A stretch of DNA of 64,000 nucleotides from Thiomicrorhabdus sp041583835 (GCF_041583835.1 NZ_JBFHFC010000007.1:80502-144501), one strand, 5' to 3'. Numbered from the stretch's first letter, positions 20,441 through 29,977 are shown. Numbers and translations are program-made. Notes: generated by a model not told the origin, from the sequence alone.

Positions 20441-21451
20441 CTATTCTGCAGCCGCCGCCAGACAATCGCTCATCGCATTCGCCAAACGAGTCAACAGCTG
20501 GTCATACGTTTTATATTCCGATTCAATCCGGGTTCCGTCGGCACTGTAAACTCCCATTGGATCCAAACTGCCGACTTTCACATCCAAACCTGAAACGACG
20601 GCGGAAATTCTTTTAGCGGGAAACTGAGGTTCCTTGAACACGCAACGGATACCTTGCTGCTGAATTCTTTCCCTAACCGCTTGAACCCGCTTCAAGCTAG
20701 GCGCGATTTCCGGGTTTAAGCGAATCGAACCGACCCCGTTTAACCCATAATGTTTTTCAAAATACTGATAAGCATCGTGCAGGACAACGAAAGGTTGATT
20801 CTTTACCGGCTTCAATTGAGCGGCAATCTCACCATCAACGTTCTCCAAACGCTGTAACCAAGCCGCCGCCCTCTGCTGGATTTGCTTTGCTTTATTCGGC
20901 TTCAGAATTTGAAGTTGTCGACTGGTTTCCGAAATTAACAGACGAACATTGTCGATCGAAAGCCATAAATGACCGTCATTCCGCAATTGCTCGTGTTCGT
21001 CTTCGTGTTCGTCTTGATGCCCTTTTTCGTGACTATCAACTTCATCGTGCTGAGCATGCACGTCTTGCTCGTCACCATGGCTATGGCCGCTCTTTTCCCA
21101 CAATCCGCCCTGGCGAGCCGGTAGAGTTTTAACCCCTTCCAACTCACTCAACTTAATTACGGTATTTTCATAGTGGGTCAACGCCTTATCCAACCATGCG
21201 TCCACCGGCGTACCGACCGCGATCGCCAAATCGCTCTTTTTCAAAGCCAATAAATGCGAAGGTTTCAACTGAAATCCGTGAGGCGAAACGCCGGGTTTCA
21301 AAAGAACATGCAATTCGTCCTCATCATCCAACAGAGGAGAAACAATGCCGGCCAAAGGAGGAATACTGACGGTTATTTGTGCAGCGTAAACCGATGTCAT
21401 CGACAATAAAAATATTCCGCCGAATAGATTTCGAATTATTTGTTTCATCAT
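20441..21451 (-). CDS. znuA: Zinc ABC transporter periplasmic binding protein ZnuA
   Basis: Captures zinc in the periplasm for ZnuBC. An N-terminal signal peptide (about residues 1-24, ending VYAA) is followed by the cluster A-I fold. Ligand histidines are seen in SPHGF (His58), DGHLWLS and VVLHDAYQYF. A long His/Asp/Glu-rich loop (about 118-160) is typical of zinc, not manganese, binders. A pair of cysteines (CVFKEPQF and near the C-terminus) fits the ZnuA disulfide. I start at the ATG at 21451; a GTG 6 bases upstream is possible. Divergent from znuCB, with the CobW-like gene following. Confidence 0.93.
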   Translation of the reverse strand: MMKQIIRNLFGGIFLLSMTSVYAAQITVSIPPLAGIVSPLLDDEDELHVLLKPGVSPHGFQLKPSHLLALKKSDLAIAVGTPVDAWLDKALTHYENTVIKLSELEGVKTLPARQGGLWEKSGHSHGDEQDVHAQHDEVDSHEKGHQDEHEDEHEQLRNDGHLWLSIDNVRLLISETSRQLQILKPNKAKQIQQRAAAWLQRLENVDGEIAAQLKPVKNQPFVVLHDAYQYFEKHYGLNGVGSIRLNPEIAPSLKRVQAVRERIQQQGIRCVFKEPQFPAKRISAVVSGLDVKVGSLDPMGVYSADGTRIESEYKTYDQLLTRLANAMSDCLAAAAE

Positions 21452-21463
21452 AGTCACTCAATG

Positions 21464-21522
21464 CCGATTAAATTACGCATCCCGATTAAATTGCCTATAA
21501 AATAGGGTTATTCTTGAATAAC
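21464..21522. promoter_or_regulatory. Candidate zinc-responsive control region between znuA and znuC
   Basis: Two identical 11-bp direct repeats, CCGATTAAATT (21464-21474 and 21482-21492), lie 18 bases apart. An inverted repeat GTTATTcttgAATAAC (21507-21522) ends 10 bases before the znuC ATG. A TATAAA at 21497-21502 sits between them as a possible rightward -10. The arms share the GTTAT/ATAAC core of known gammaproteobacterial Zur sites, but the spacer is longer, so assignment to Zur is tentative. Confidence 0.45.
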
Positions 21523-21532
21523 GAACTTACTT

Positions 21533-22351
21533 ATGCCTTTATTAATCAAAGCCGAACACATTTCCCATAAATTCGCGCAAACCGAAGTATTAAACGATGT
21601 GTCGCTGGAAATTCATTCCGGGGAAATCGTCACTCTGATCGGTCCGAATGGAGCCGGAAAATCCACACTATTAAAAATCCTGTTAGACCTGCTTAAACCG
21701 TCTTCCGGAAAAGTCACCAAAAAAACCGATTTGAAGATTGGTTTCATGCCGCAAAAAATTCAAATCGATCCGACGCTTCCGATGACAGTCAAACATTTTT
21801 TAAACCTCGGGCGACCAAAACAGAACGCCTCCGAGAGTCGTTGGAAAAACTTCTTCAATTTCAGCGCGCATGATACCACAGAGATACAAGAAGTGATCGA
21901 TGAACTCAATATTCGACACTTGCTGGAACAGCCGATTCAAAAGGTCTCAGGCGGACAAATGCAACGCATTCTTCTTGCTCGCGCCCTGATCCGCGAACCC
22001 GATCTACTCGTCTTGGACGAACCGGTCCAAGGGGTCGACCTGCAAGGCCAAACCGAGCTTTACCACTTCATCAACGAACTGCGTAAGCGCCGCAATATCG
22101 GAATATTAATGGTCAGTCACGATTTGCATATCGTTATGAAAAACACCGACCAAGTATTGTGTCTCAACCAACACCTTTGCTGTTCGGGCACCCCGCAGAC
22201 CGTCACTCAAACACCTGAATTCATCGCGATTTTCGGTCAAGGCAGCAGCGAATTTGCCGTTTACGAACATCATCACAATCACGACCAATGTGACATGGCA
22301 CATGGCCATCACCATCACACACACCCAGCAAGCGACAAGGAAATAAATTAG
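21533..22351 (+). CDS. znuC: Zinc ABC transporter ATPase ZnuC
   Basis: Cytoplasmic ATPase subunit energising zinc import through ZnuB. The 272-residue protein has Walker A GPNGAGKST, signature VSGGQMQR, Walker B LLVLDEPVQGVD and the switch-histidine segment MVSHDLH. It ends in a histidine-rich tail (HHHNHDQCDMAHGHHHH), which is common in ZnuC. The stop codon is directly followed by the znuB ATG. Confidence 0.95.
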   Translation: MPLLIKAEHISHKFAQTEVLNDVSLEIHSGEIVTLIGPNGAGKSTLLKILLDLLKPSSGKVTKKTDLKIGFMPQKIQIDPTLPMTVKHFLNLGRPKQNASESRWKNFFNFSAHDTTEIQEVIDELNIRHLLEQPIQKVSGGQMQRILLARALIREPDLLVLDEPVQGVDLQGQTELYHFINELRKRRNIGILMVSHDLHIVMKNTDQVLCLNQHLCCSGTPQTVTQTPEFIAIFGQGSSEFAVYEHHHNHDQCDMAHGHHHHTHPASDKEIN

Positions 22352-23146
22352 ATGGAATGGTTTCCCGACTTTTTAATCTTCGCCCTACTCGGCGGCTTAG
22401 GTATCGCGATCATCTCGGCTCCGTTAGGCGTATTCATGGTTTGGCAACGTCAATCCTATTTTGGAGCCACACTGGCTCACTCGGCCTTACTCGGCGTGAG
22501 TCTGGGACTGTTTCTGGAAATGGACCTGAGTATCAGCGTAATCCTGTTCGCCCTAATCATCGCTTACGGCATCCATCAATTAGCACAACACACTCAACTC
22601 TCGTCAGACACCTTATTAGGGATTCTCGCCCACAGCAGTCTGGCATTTGGCCTCACCTTACTCAGTCTGCAGAATACCGTACAAATCGATGTCATGGGCT
22701 ATCTATTCGGTGACATCCTCAGCGTCACGTCAACCGACTTGATCCTGATATCCCTTGTCGGCCTGATTACTTTGATCTTCTATCTTTTCCATTGGCGCGA
22801 TCTGCTGAACATCACCCTAAACCCCGAACTGGCACAGGTTGAAGGCATAAAGGTTAAATCGATTCAACTTCAATATGTTCTGCTTTTGGCTCTAATGATC
22901 GCCCTTTCGATGAAGATCGTCGGCGTATTGCTTGTAACGTCGCTGCTGATTATTCCGGCGGCTGCGGCTAGACGATTCTCGACGACTCCGGAAGCGATGC
23001 TGCTGTTCAGTATGCTTCTCGGCATCGTTTCCGTTATCTTCGGATTGGCGAGTTCGATGGCTTGGGATATCCCAACCGGTCCGGCCATCGTTCTGGTCGC
23101 CACCATTATTTTCTTAATGCTGTTAATAAAAAAAGCCCCGAACTAA
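22352..23146 (+). CDS. znuB: Zinc ABC transporter permease ZnuB
   Basis: Inner-membrane permease of the cluster 9 (ABC-3) type. The 264-residue protein is almost entirely hydrophobic, with about 7-8 membrane segments and the family segments GVFMVWQRQSYFGATLAHSALLGV and LLVTSLLIIPAAAARRF. Its ATG abuts the znuC stop. The last codons form the left arm of an intrinsic terminator. Confidence 0.95.
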   Translation: MEWFPDFLIFALLGGLGIAIISAPLGVFMVWQRQSYFGATLAHSALLGVSLGLFLEMDLSISVILFALIIAYGIHQLAQHTQLSSDTLLGILAHSSLAFGLTLLSLQNTVQIDVMGYLFGDILSVTSTDLILISLVGLITLIFYLFHWRDLLNITLNPELAQVEGIKVKSIQLQYVLLLALMIALSMKIVGVLLVTSLLIIPAAAARRFSTTPEAMLLFSMLLGIVSVIFGLASSMAWDIPTGPAIVLVATIIFLMLLIKKAPN

Positions 23147-23157
23147 CGGGGCTTTTT
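23130..23157. terminator. Bidirectional terminator overlapping the znuB stop
   Basis: A perfect 11-bp stem (AAAAAGCCCCG with its complement) around a 6-base loop that contains the znuB stop codon, with T-runs on both strands. It can also end the convergent chemoreceptor transcript. Confidence 0.9.
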
Positions 23158-23221
23158 AAAATTACATCCAACGCAACGTTTGGATTTGGCATCAGACAAA
23201 AAAATCAGACAACCATCTCGA

Positions 23222-25360
23222 TCAACCTTCTTCCCTCTTCTCTTCGATCTGCATCAAGCGCTGCTTTTGCTTCGGTAACTCCACATCCACTACAAAGCTT
23301 GAAACCTGTTCGCGCAACATTTCGGCCTCTCCAAGCAATTCGGTACTGCCTCTTGCCGCATTCTGAACCACAACCGCATTGTCCTGCGTCAACTGATCCA
23401 TAGAAACAACCGTCATATTGACCTGCTCGATACCTTGCGCTTGCTCGGCACTCGCCTGACTGATCTCGGACATCATTTTACCGACAGTCTGCAAACTATC
23501 ATTTACTTGCGTCATGACATCGCTGGTTTGCTGAACATAGTAACCGGTCGTATCACTGACCTTAACGCTGTTTTCGATGAGCTTTTTAATATCGCCGGCC
23601 GCTTCGGCCGACTTACCGGCCAGATTTCTGACTTCGGAAGCCACTACCGCGAAGCCGCGACCGTGTTCACCAGCACGTGCAGCTTCAACCGCCGCATTCA
23701 AGGCCAATAAATTGGTTTGGAAAGCGATCGCATCAATCAATGTAATAATATCGCTGATTTTTTGACTGGCTTCCGTCATTTTAGACATTGAAGACAAGGC
23801 ATCCTGCATCGTCACCAGACCACCGGCCAGCTGCTCCTGAACCTGCTTGGTCACGGCATTAACCTGCTGAGCGTTTTCGGCGTTCTGACGAACCGTCGAA
23901 GTCATTTGCTCCATGGTCGCAGAAGTTTCCTCCAAAGCGGCCGCCTGTTCGTGAATTCGACTGGAAACACTTTCGTTACCACGTGCAATCTCACCGGCAC
24001 CATCGGCAACATCGCCTGCAATAACACCAACCCTTCCGACCATCAAGGCGATGTTGGAAACCGATTCGTTCATATATTCTTTCAACTCGGCCATCTTACC
24101 TTGATAGACGCCATCAACCTTATGAGTGAGATCGCCTTTACTCATTTCGCCTTGCACGTACGCGACTTCTTCCACGAAGCGTTGCAAATCACTCAACGTT
24201 ACATTAATCGATTCTTTTAAAGCGACAAAATCACCGCTGGCATCTACATCCGAACGAACCGAGAAGTCACCTTGAGAAAGCGCATCTAAAGTTTCTGCAA
24301 TGGAATCCACCGTAATCTTGATCAGTTCCGCCGATTGAGTGAAATCCTGAATAACCTTGGAGAAACTGCCTTTCAACTCCACCGAATCATCAACTGCAAC
24401 CTGAAGTTTTCCGGAACGGAAGTTAACCGCCGTCTGTTGAAGCATACCCATCATGACATTGATTTGATCAATCGACTGATTCACGCCTTCTTTCAACTGT
24501 AGGAATTGACCGTGTTTACCGACTTCGACACGGCGCTCGAAACGTCCGTCCGAAACTTCCTGCATAACACCGACGACATCGGCAATCGCGCGATTCATAC
24601 GATCAAACAAGGTATTCATTGCTTCGGAAATCTGGGCTAACTCGTCCTTGCCATTTACTTTAACGCGATGATTAAGGTCGCCGGTTTTTGCAATTTTGTC
24701 GACCGTATCCGCAATCGCATTAATCGGTTTAAGGAAGCTTCGCGCCACTAACCATCCCACGATGCTGAATAAAACCACACTGATGGCCAACCACGACCAG
24801 ATTAAAACCGCGCCTTTTTCCTGACTGTTAAAAAGACTTTCTATTACTTGATCGTTCTGCTCGACTTCATACGCTTTCAAAGCATCCACAATTTCAGTAA
24901 AGCCCTGGTATTTAACCTGAAATTCATTCATCAAGATTGAAACCGCTTCTTCGGTAAACTCTTCATCGACTGCCAACATAAAACTCCCGAAAACCGCATT
25001 TGCACTGGAAACATTAGCTTTCAATGCCTCATACAACTCGGTTTCTTTCGGGTCGAGATTCATATTATTCATGGCTTCGAAAATATTAAATATTTTTGTA
25101 GCACTGTCTTTTAACTGCTGCTTAACTTCCGCTTTCTGCTCGGGTTCTTCGACCAGAACCAAATTTCGTTGCTGAACCGCACGTTCGTCGGATACGCTTT
25201 TTAGATCGTTCAATAATGCGAGTTTGACACCGTTGACCTTAATGATCCGGTCCATGGTCTGATTAGTTTCATTGATTAAATACTGAGTGACAAGGTTGCT
25301 AGCCAATAAGAAGAAAATAGCGCCTACAATTCCGATGATCATCCGGATCTTAATTGTCAT
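23222..25360 (-). CDS. Methyl-accepting chemotaxis protein with a chain of HAMP units
   Basis: 712 residues. Membrane segment 1 is at about 7-27, a periplasmic four-helix-bundle-type sensor at 28-183, and membrane segment 2 at 184-206. Then come five HAMP-like units in a row (about 207-440), each marked by a Gly-x-Phe/Leu turn: GDLNHRV, GRFERRV, GKLQVAV, GDFSVRS, GDLTHKV. The C-terminal signalling domain has the hairpin tip AFQTNLLALNAAVEAARAGEHGRGFAVVASEVRNLA that docks CheA/CheW. No C-terminal CheR-docking pentapeptide is seen. The ligand is unknown. No che genes are nearby. Confidence 0.93.
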   Translation of the reverse strand: MTIKIRMIIGIVGAIFFLLASNLVTQYLINETNQTMDRIIKVNGVKLALLNDLKSVSDERAVQQRNLVLVEEPEQKAEVKQQLKDSATKIFNIFEAMNNMNLDPKETELYEALKANVSSANAVFGSFMLAVDEEFTEEAVSILMNEFQVKYQGFTEIVDALKAYEVEQNDQVIESLFNSQEKGAVLIWSWLAISVVLFSIVGWLVARSFLKPINAIADTVDKIAKTGDLNHRVKVNGKDELAQISEAMNTLFDRMNRAIADVVGVMQEVSDGRFERRVEVGKHGQFLQLKEGVNQSIDQINVMMGMLQQTAVNFRSGKLQVAVDDSVELKGSFSKVIQDFTQSAELIKITVDSIAETLDALSQGDFSVRSDVDASGDFVALKESINVTLSDLQRFVEEVAYVQGEMSKGDLTHKVDGVYQGKMAELKEYMNESVSNIALMVGRVGVIAGDVADGAGEIARGNESVSSRIHEQAAALEETSATMEQMTSTVRQNAENAQQVNAVTKQVQEQLAGGLVTMQDALSSMSKMTEASQKISDIITLIDAIAFQTNLLALNAAVEAARAGEHGRGFAVVASEVRNLAGKSAEAAGDIKKLIENSVKVSDTTGYYVQQTSDVMTQVNDSLQTVGKMMSEISQASAEQAQGIEQVNMTVVSMDQLTQDNAVVVQNAARGSTELLGEAEMLREQVSSFVVDVELPKQKQRLMQIEEKREEG

Positions 25361-25472
25361 AATTGAACCTTTTGTGTTACTACGTTAACTGCTGTTGTTG
25401 CCAAAGTTTGCATTAGGATTAGTTATGAATTCTATAGCAATAGAATTAGTATGGTTATCAATTGTTTTTTGG

Positions 25473-25961
25473 CTACACTCTGTCCAAAGTTATAAACTCA
25501 AATGCATAAGCGTGCCGTTCATCTGCCGAATGCGGCTGAATTTCCACTTGCTTCCAATTGAACTGCGTCCAATCGGGGAATAAGGTATCTCCGTCGATTT
25601 GGGCATCGATCAACGTCAAATAAAGACGATCGGCACGAGGCAACATCTGCTGATACAACTGACCTCCCCCCATGATGATCACCTCTTCCTCTGTTTTGAA
25701 AGCCTCTAAAGCCTCGTCCACGGAATGAAAAACAGAGACGCCATCCAATTGAAGATCGACATTCCGGCTGATTACGACATTCGGGCGATTCGGTAAAGGA
25801 CGGGAACCGATCGATTCAAACGTTTTACGTCCCATGATCACGGGTTTTCCAGTCGTCTTAGCTTTAAAGAATTTTAAATCGTCCGGCAAATGCCAAGGCA
25901 TATCGTTATCCAAACCGATAACGCGATTCTTGGCCATCGCCGCAATCATAGCAATTCTCAT
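25473..25961 (-). CDS. folA: Dihydrofolate reductase
   Basis: NADPH-dependent reduction of dihydrofolate to tetrahydrofolate. The 162-residue protein has the family's AMAKNRVIGLDNDMPWHLPDDLKFFK, GRKTFESIG and IIMGGGQLYQQ segments. The ATG overlaps the thyA stop (ATGA), a coupling that suits the pathway because ThyA generates the dihydrofolate that FolA recycles. Confidence 0.97.
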   Translation of the reverse strand: MRIAMIAAMAKNRVIGLDNDMPWHLPDDLKFFKAKTTGKPVIMGRKTFESIGSRPLPNRPNVVISRNVDLQLDGVSVFHSVDEALEAFKTEEEVIIMGGGQLYQQMLPRADRLYLTLIDAQIDGDTLFPDWTQFNWKQVEIQPHSADERHAYAFEFITLDRV

Positions 25962-26791
25962 ACCGATACCAACGCCTTAATATGAGGATGAGCTTGATAA
26001 TCGACAATTTCAAAATCATCGAATTGATAATCGAAAATACTTTCCGGCTTGCGTTTGATCTGCAACTTAGGCAACGAGTAAGGTTCACGCTCCAGCTGGA
26101 TCTTGGCTTGCTCCAAGGTGTTGTTGTAAAGATGAACGTCCCCCCCCGTCCACACAAAGTCGCCGACTTCATAACCGGTTTGCTGGGCGACCATATGAAC
26201 CAATAAGGCATAACTGGCGATATTGAAAGGCACGCCTAAGAAAGTATCCGCGCTGCGCTGATAAAGTTGACAGGACAACTTGCCGTCGGCGACGTAAAAC
26301 TGAAAGAAGGCATGACAAGCAGCCAATGCCATTTTGCCGTCCTTGACGTTTTCCTGCGGACTTTTGCTTTCATCCGGCAGATCGGCCGGGTTCCATGCAG
26401 AAACGATCATACGGCGGCTGTTCGGATTGGTCTTGAGGATTTCGATTACTTCGGCTATCTGGTTGATCGTATCGCCGCCGGGAGTTTGCCATGCAACCCA
26501 CTGCTTACCGTACAAAGGTCCCAAGTCGCCCTCTTCAGTCGCCCATTCATCCCAGATTCTTACGCCGTTATCCTTAAGATATTGAATATTGGTATCACCC
26601 GACAAAAACCACAACAACTCATGAATAATCGAACGCAAATGCAGCTTTTTAGTCGTAACTAAAGGAAACCCTTGCTGCAAATCAAATCGCATCTGATAAC
26701 CGAATACCGAACGTGTCCCCGTCCCGGTTCGGTCTCCTTTATCCGTTCCCTGTTCAATTATGTGATTGAGCAATTCTAAATACTGTTTCAT
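25958..26791 (-). CDS. thyA: Thymidylate synthase
   Basis: Methylates dUMP to dTMP using methylene-tetrahydrofolate. 277 residues, with RTGTGT near the N-terminus, the catalytic Cys159-His160 and the SCQLYQRSADTFLGVPFNIASYA block. It is about 13 residues longer than the E. coli protein, because of an insertion (about 140-152) just before the active cysteine. The residue before Cys159 is Ala, where E. coli has Pro. The gene is in an lgt-thyA-folA operon with 18 bases to lgt. Confidence 0.97.
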   Translation of the reverse strand: MKQYLELLNHIIEQGTDKGDRTGTGTRSVFGYQMRFDLQQGFPLVTTKKLHLRSIIHELLWFLSGDTNIQYLKDNGVRIWDEWATEEGDLGPLYGKQWVAWQTPGGDTINQIAEVIEILKTNPNSRRMIVSAWNPADLPDESKSPQENVKDGKMALAACHAFFQFYVADGKLSCQLYQRSADTFLGVPFNIASYALLVHMVAQQTGYEVGDFVWTGGDVHLYNNTLEQAKIQLEREPYSLPKLQIKRKPESIFDYQFDDFEIVDYQAHPHIKALVSV

Positions 26792-26809
26792 ACCAATTCA
26801 TTCTTTTAT

Positions 26810-27619
26810 TTAATTTATCGAAGCAACTCTTTTACCGGCCTTTCGATAAGACCAAATCATCAAACCGGCCCCGACCACAATCATCGGCAGTGACAAAACC
26901 TGTCCCATCGTTAACCAGCCCCAAGCGAGATAACCTAATTGAACGTCCGGTACCCGATAGAATTCGACAATAAAGCGGAATACACCATATCCAATCAGGA
27001 ATAAACCGGCCACCGAACCTGCAGGACGCGGCTTATTGGAATAGAAAGCCAATAGAACGAATAATACAACGCCTTCCAACAAGGCTTCCAAAAGTTGAGT
27101 AGGATACTTGTGTACGACCTGGTGTAGGTTCGTATCGTAAACCGCCATTCCCAACGGCGAATCGGTGACTTTCCCCCAAAGTTCGCCATTAATGAAATTA
27201 CCGATACGTCCAGTAAATAAACCGATTGGAATCAGAGGCGCGACAAAATCCGCTACTTCGAATAGCGGCAATTTGATCTTACGCGCGTATAACCACATGG
27301 CCAAAGAAACACCGATTAGGCCGCCATGGAACGACATACCGCCATGCCAAACCTGCAACACGCTCAATGGATGCTCTATATAGTAAGCCAGATCGTAAAA
27401 GAGAATATAACCGATGCGTCCGCCCAGGATTACCCCCATGGCGATATAGAATAAAAGATCACCGACCTTTTCGGAGTTCCACCCTTCGCGCCGACGGGCT
27501 CGCCAAACGCCGTACCCCCAACCAAGAAGGAATGCAAGCAGATACATCAAGCCGTACCAGTGGATTTTAAAGAAACCTAAATCCAGTGCTACTGGGTCGA
27601 TATTAGGATATTGCCACAT
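26810..27619 (-). CDS. lgt: Prolipoprotein diacylglyceryl transferase
   Basis: Inner-membrane enzyme that adds diacylglycerol to the lipobox cysteine of prolipoproteins. 269 residues, about seven membrane segments, the motif HGGLIGVSLAMW and the Lgt signature GRIGNFINGELWGK. lgt-thyA is a common gammaproteobacterial gene pair. Confidence 0.97.
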   Translation of the reverse strand: MWQYPNIDPVALDLGFFKIHWYGLMYLLAFLLGWGYGVWRARRREGWNSEKVGDLLFYIAMGVILGGRIGYILFYDLAYYIEHPLSVLQVWHGGMSFHGGLIGVSLAMWLYARKIKLPLFEVADFVAPLIPIGLFTGRIGNFINGELWGKVTDSPLGMAVYDTNLHQVVHKYPTQLLEALLEGVVLFVLLAFYSNKPRPAGSVAGLFLIGYGVFRFIVEFYRVPDVQLGYLAWGWLTMGQVLSLPMIVVGAGLMIWSYRKAGKRVASIN

Positions 27620-27717
27620 AGGAAGTCTCAGTCATTTTTTTAATTCTGAGCATCATAACAGAAGAGACAGGTATCAGAAATAGCAATACTGCTAGTTCAA
27701 TGTTCCACTTTTAAACC

Positions 27718-27761
27718 AAAGCCAATCCATTCACTAAAACCGGCGAATTCATTGGCTTTTT
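27718..27761. terminator. Hairpin downstream of the second chemoreceptor gene
   Basis: AAAGCCAAT pairs with ATTGGCTTT and an inner ATTC/GAAT pair extends the stem past a 2-base mismatch. The better T-run is on the + strand, whereas the gene that ends beside it (27786) is on the minus strand, so its function as that gene's terminator is uncertain. Confidence 0.45.
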
Positions 27762-27785
27762 ATGCTTTTAACAAACCCATTAAAA

Positions 27786-29816
27786 TCAAATTTTAAACTG
27801 GTGAACCAGAGTTTCCAGCTTATCCGCCAACGCTTGCATATTATGACCTGCCGATTCGGTATTTTGAGCGCCTAACGCCGCTTTTTCGGTCACTTCATAA
27901 ATTTGGGTAATGTTACGGTTAATCTCTTGAGCCAGTTCGCTTTGGGAGTGTGCCGCTGAAAACATCTGCTCGCTCATTTTATTAATATCGTCCATTAAAA
28001 TAGTCACCGGACTCAATGCGCGCTCAGAGGTATAAACCGCGTCGCAACTTGCAGCCGTTGCCGCCTGGCTTTGCTGAACCATCACTACGGTTGACATTGT
28101 CGCCTGACGAATCTTATCGATGATTTTCTCGATTTTAAGCGTCGATTCCTGTGTTCTTTGCGCCAGACCTCTAACCTCGTCCGCCACCACGGCAAACCCG
28201 CGGCCGTGTTCACCGGCACGTGCCGCTTCAATCGCCGCATTCAACGATAACAAATTGGTCTGCTCGGCGATTTCACGAATAACGTTCACCACCGTACCGA
28301 TCTGTTCGCTGTCTTCTCTTAACAGCGACACGGCTTCGGTCATCGCTTTCATGCCTTCAGACAAGTGTTGAATTTCGCTTGCGGTACTTTTGACCAACTC
28401 GCCGCCTTCTTTGACACGAGACGCCGCTTGTTGCGTCGCTCTGGAAGTATTATGGGAATGATCCTCGACGCTTTTTGCCTTATTCGTCATATCGATCATC
28501 ACCGCAGACAACTGACGGGACGATTCCAATTGTTGCTGCGTACCCGATTTAGTTTCATGAGTAATTTCCAACAATCCCTTGGAAGAAACTTCCAACTCCT
28601 CGATGGTGTTCGAAACCTCTTTCAACATCACCTGAATTTTTTCAATGAACTGATTGAAGTAATTTGACAGATCCGCCAGTTCATCTTTGCCGATAACCGG
28701 CAAACGCTGAGTCAAATCGCCATCCTCTTCGGCAATCGCTTTCATCGCGGCCGTCGCCTGCTGAATCGGAGTGACAACGGAACGGGTGACTCGACTAGAC
28801 ACCATCATGCCGATAATTTGCCCGATGATGGAAACCGACAACACAAAAACAATATTATAAAAACTGGAATCAACCACGGAATCGCTGACGTCGACCATCT
28901 CTTGGGTAGCCGCTTTCGCAATCGCACCCAACTCCAAATCCAACGTATGGAAAATCGGCTCAATCTGGTTCTTCATCAACCAAGTATCCATACGCCACTT
29001 TTCACCTTGATGAATGGCTTTCAATTGCATGAAATGTTCGCGGTAAGCCTGGTAACTTTCCCAAACCTTATCCAGGCCGGTCTCCTCTTCCAGAGTCAAT
29101 TCAACTTTATCCTGACTGCGCAAACGGTTGATAGTCTGTTCCGTCGTGTCCAGATAACTTTCGGTCAACTCGGCCATCGAGTCGGTTCTGAACGCCACGT
29201 AGCCGCGAACGTTAGAAATCACACTCAACCAGCTTTTTTGCAGATTCAATAAATCCGTTACCACACCTTGACGCTCTTGCTCCAATGACGACAGCTCGGA
29301 TGAAATCATGATATTGATCTCGTTTTGCATATTGTTCGCCAAACTCAGCATGTTCTGGTTCAGATACTGAAACGCCGGAAACTTTTTACTGCGGTCTTCC
29401 TGTAAAGATTCGAGCTGTGAAACCAAATCCGGCAGCTGATTTAGATTCGACTGAATCAAAGCGTACGATTTCAATAAGTTTTGATCGGGATTTTCGCTAT
29501 TTTGAACCTTACGTTTGGTTTGCTCCACTTCCGTCGAAACACGAATAAAGCCCTGCTGATACATTTCCAGTAGCGACTGGTCGTGAGTCGACATATACAG
29601 ACTTAGAGAATTCATGCTTTTTTCTAAAGCCAAAGCCAGTTCGGATGCGCCAATCGCCACCGGCTGCTTTTCATTGACCACTACGGATACATTCTGTCGA
29701 ACCAAATACAAATTCACGACGGCTTGTAGCGTAATAATCGCTAACACCGTCCAGATGACACCAAAGCCAAACCGCATTTTCTGCTTAATTGTAAGATTCT
29801 GTAAAAACGAACGCAT
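27786..29816 (-). CDS. Methyl-accepting chemotaxis protein
   Basis: 676 residues. Membrane segment 1 lies at about 18-38, a long helical periplasmic region of about 280 residues at 39-319, membrane segment 2 at 320-340, a single HAMP at about 341-395, and a methyl-accepting signalling domain to the end. The conserved tip is EQTNLLSLNAAIEAARAGEHGRGFAVVADEVRGLA. The periplasmic part is about twice the length of a simple four-helix sensor and mostly coiled, consistent with a bimodular helical sensor. No CheR-docking pentapeptide. Unrelated in sensor sequence to the receptor at 23222. Confidence 0.92.
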   Translation of the reverse strand: MRSFLQNLTIKQKMRFGFGVIWTVLAIITLQAVVNLYLVRQNVSVVVNEKQPVAIGASELALALEKSMNSLSLYMSTHDQSLLEMYQQGFIRVSTEVEQTKRKVQNSENPDQNLLKSYALIQSNLNQLPDLVSQLESLQEDRSKKFPAFQYLNQNMLSLANNMQNEINIMISSELSSLEQERQGVVTDLLNLQKSWLSVISNVRGYVAFRTDSMAELTESYLDTTEQTINRLRSQDKVELTLEEETGLDKVWESYQAYREHFMQLKAIHQGEKWRMDTWLMKNQIEPIFHTLDLELGAIAKAATQEMVDVSDSVVDSSFYNIVFVLSVSIIGQIIGMMVSSRVTRSVVTPIQQATAAMKAIAEEDGDLTQRLPVIGKDELADLSNYFNQFIEKIQVMLKEVSNTIEELEVSSKGLLEITHETKSGTQQQLESSRQLSAVMIDMTNKAKSVEDHSHNTSRATQQAASRVKEGGELVKSTASEIQHLSEGMKAMTEAVSLLREDSEQIGTVVNVIREIAEQTNLLSLNAAIEAARAGEHGRGFAVVADEVRGLAQRTQESTLKIEKIIDKIRQATMSTVVMVQQSQAATAASCDAVYTSERALSPVTILMDDINKMSEQMFSAAHSQSELAQEINRNITQIYEVTEKAALGAQNTESAGHNMQALADKLETLVHQFKI

Positions 29817-29930
29817 AATTCTTCACTTCACTATTTTTTGACAGTTCAAATATCTAGCCTTCACTTAGCAAGTTAGATGCCAACAAAACCTACGGCAACT
29901 AAAAGACACGGAATAGAAAAAGGGGGATAT

Positions 29931-29959
29931 AAAAAAGCCGCTGCCAGATCGACAACGGC
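29931..29959 (-). terminator. Terminator after the SDR gene
   Basis: On the minus strand a 7-bp stem GCCGTTG/CAGCGGC (one G-U pair) is followed by TTTTTT. It lies about 20 bases past the SDR stop and closes the murG-SDR end of the large operon. Confidence 0.75.
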
Positions 29960-29977
29960 CGGAACTCATAAATCGGC

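Noticed and set aside
20988..21070. Imperfect tandem repeats in DNA within znuA
   Set aside because: They encode the His/Asp/Glu-rich zinc loop expected in ZnuA, so they need no further explanation.
25395..25583. 62-residue rightward ORF between the first chemoreceptor and folA
   Set aside because: Runs into folA on the other strand; no ribosome site or homology.
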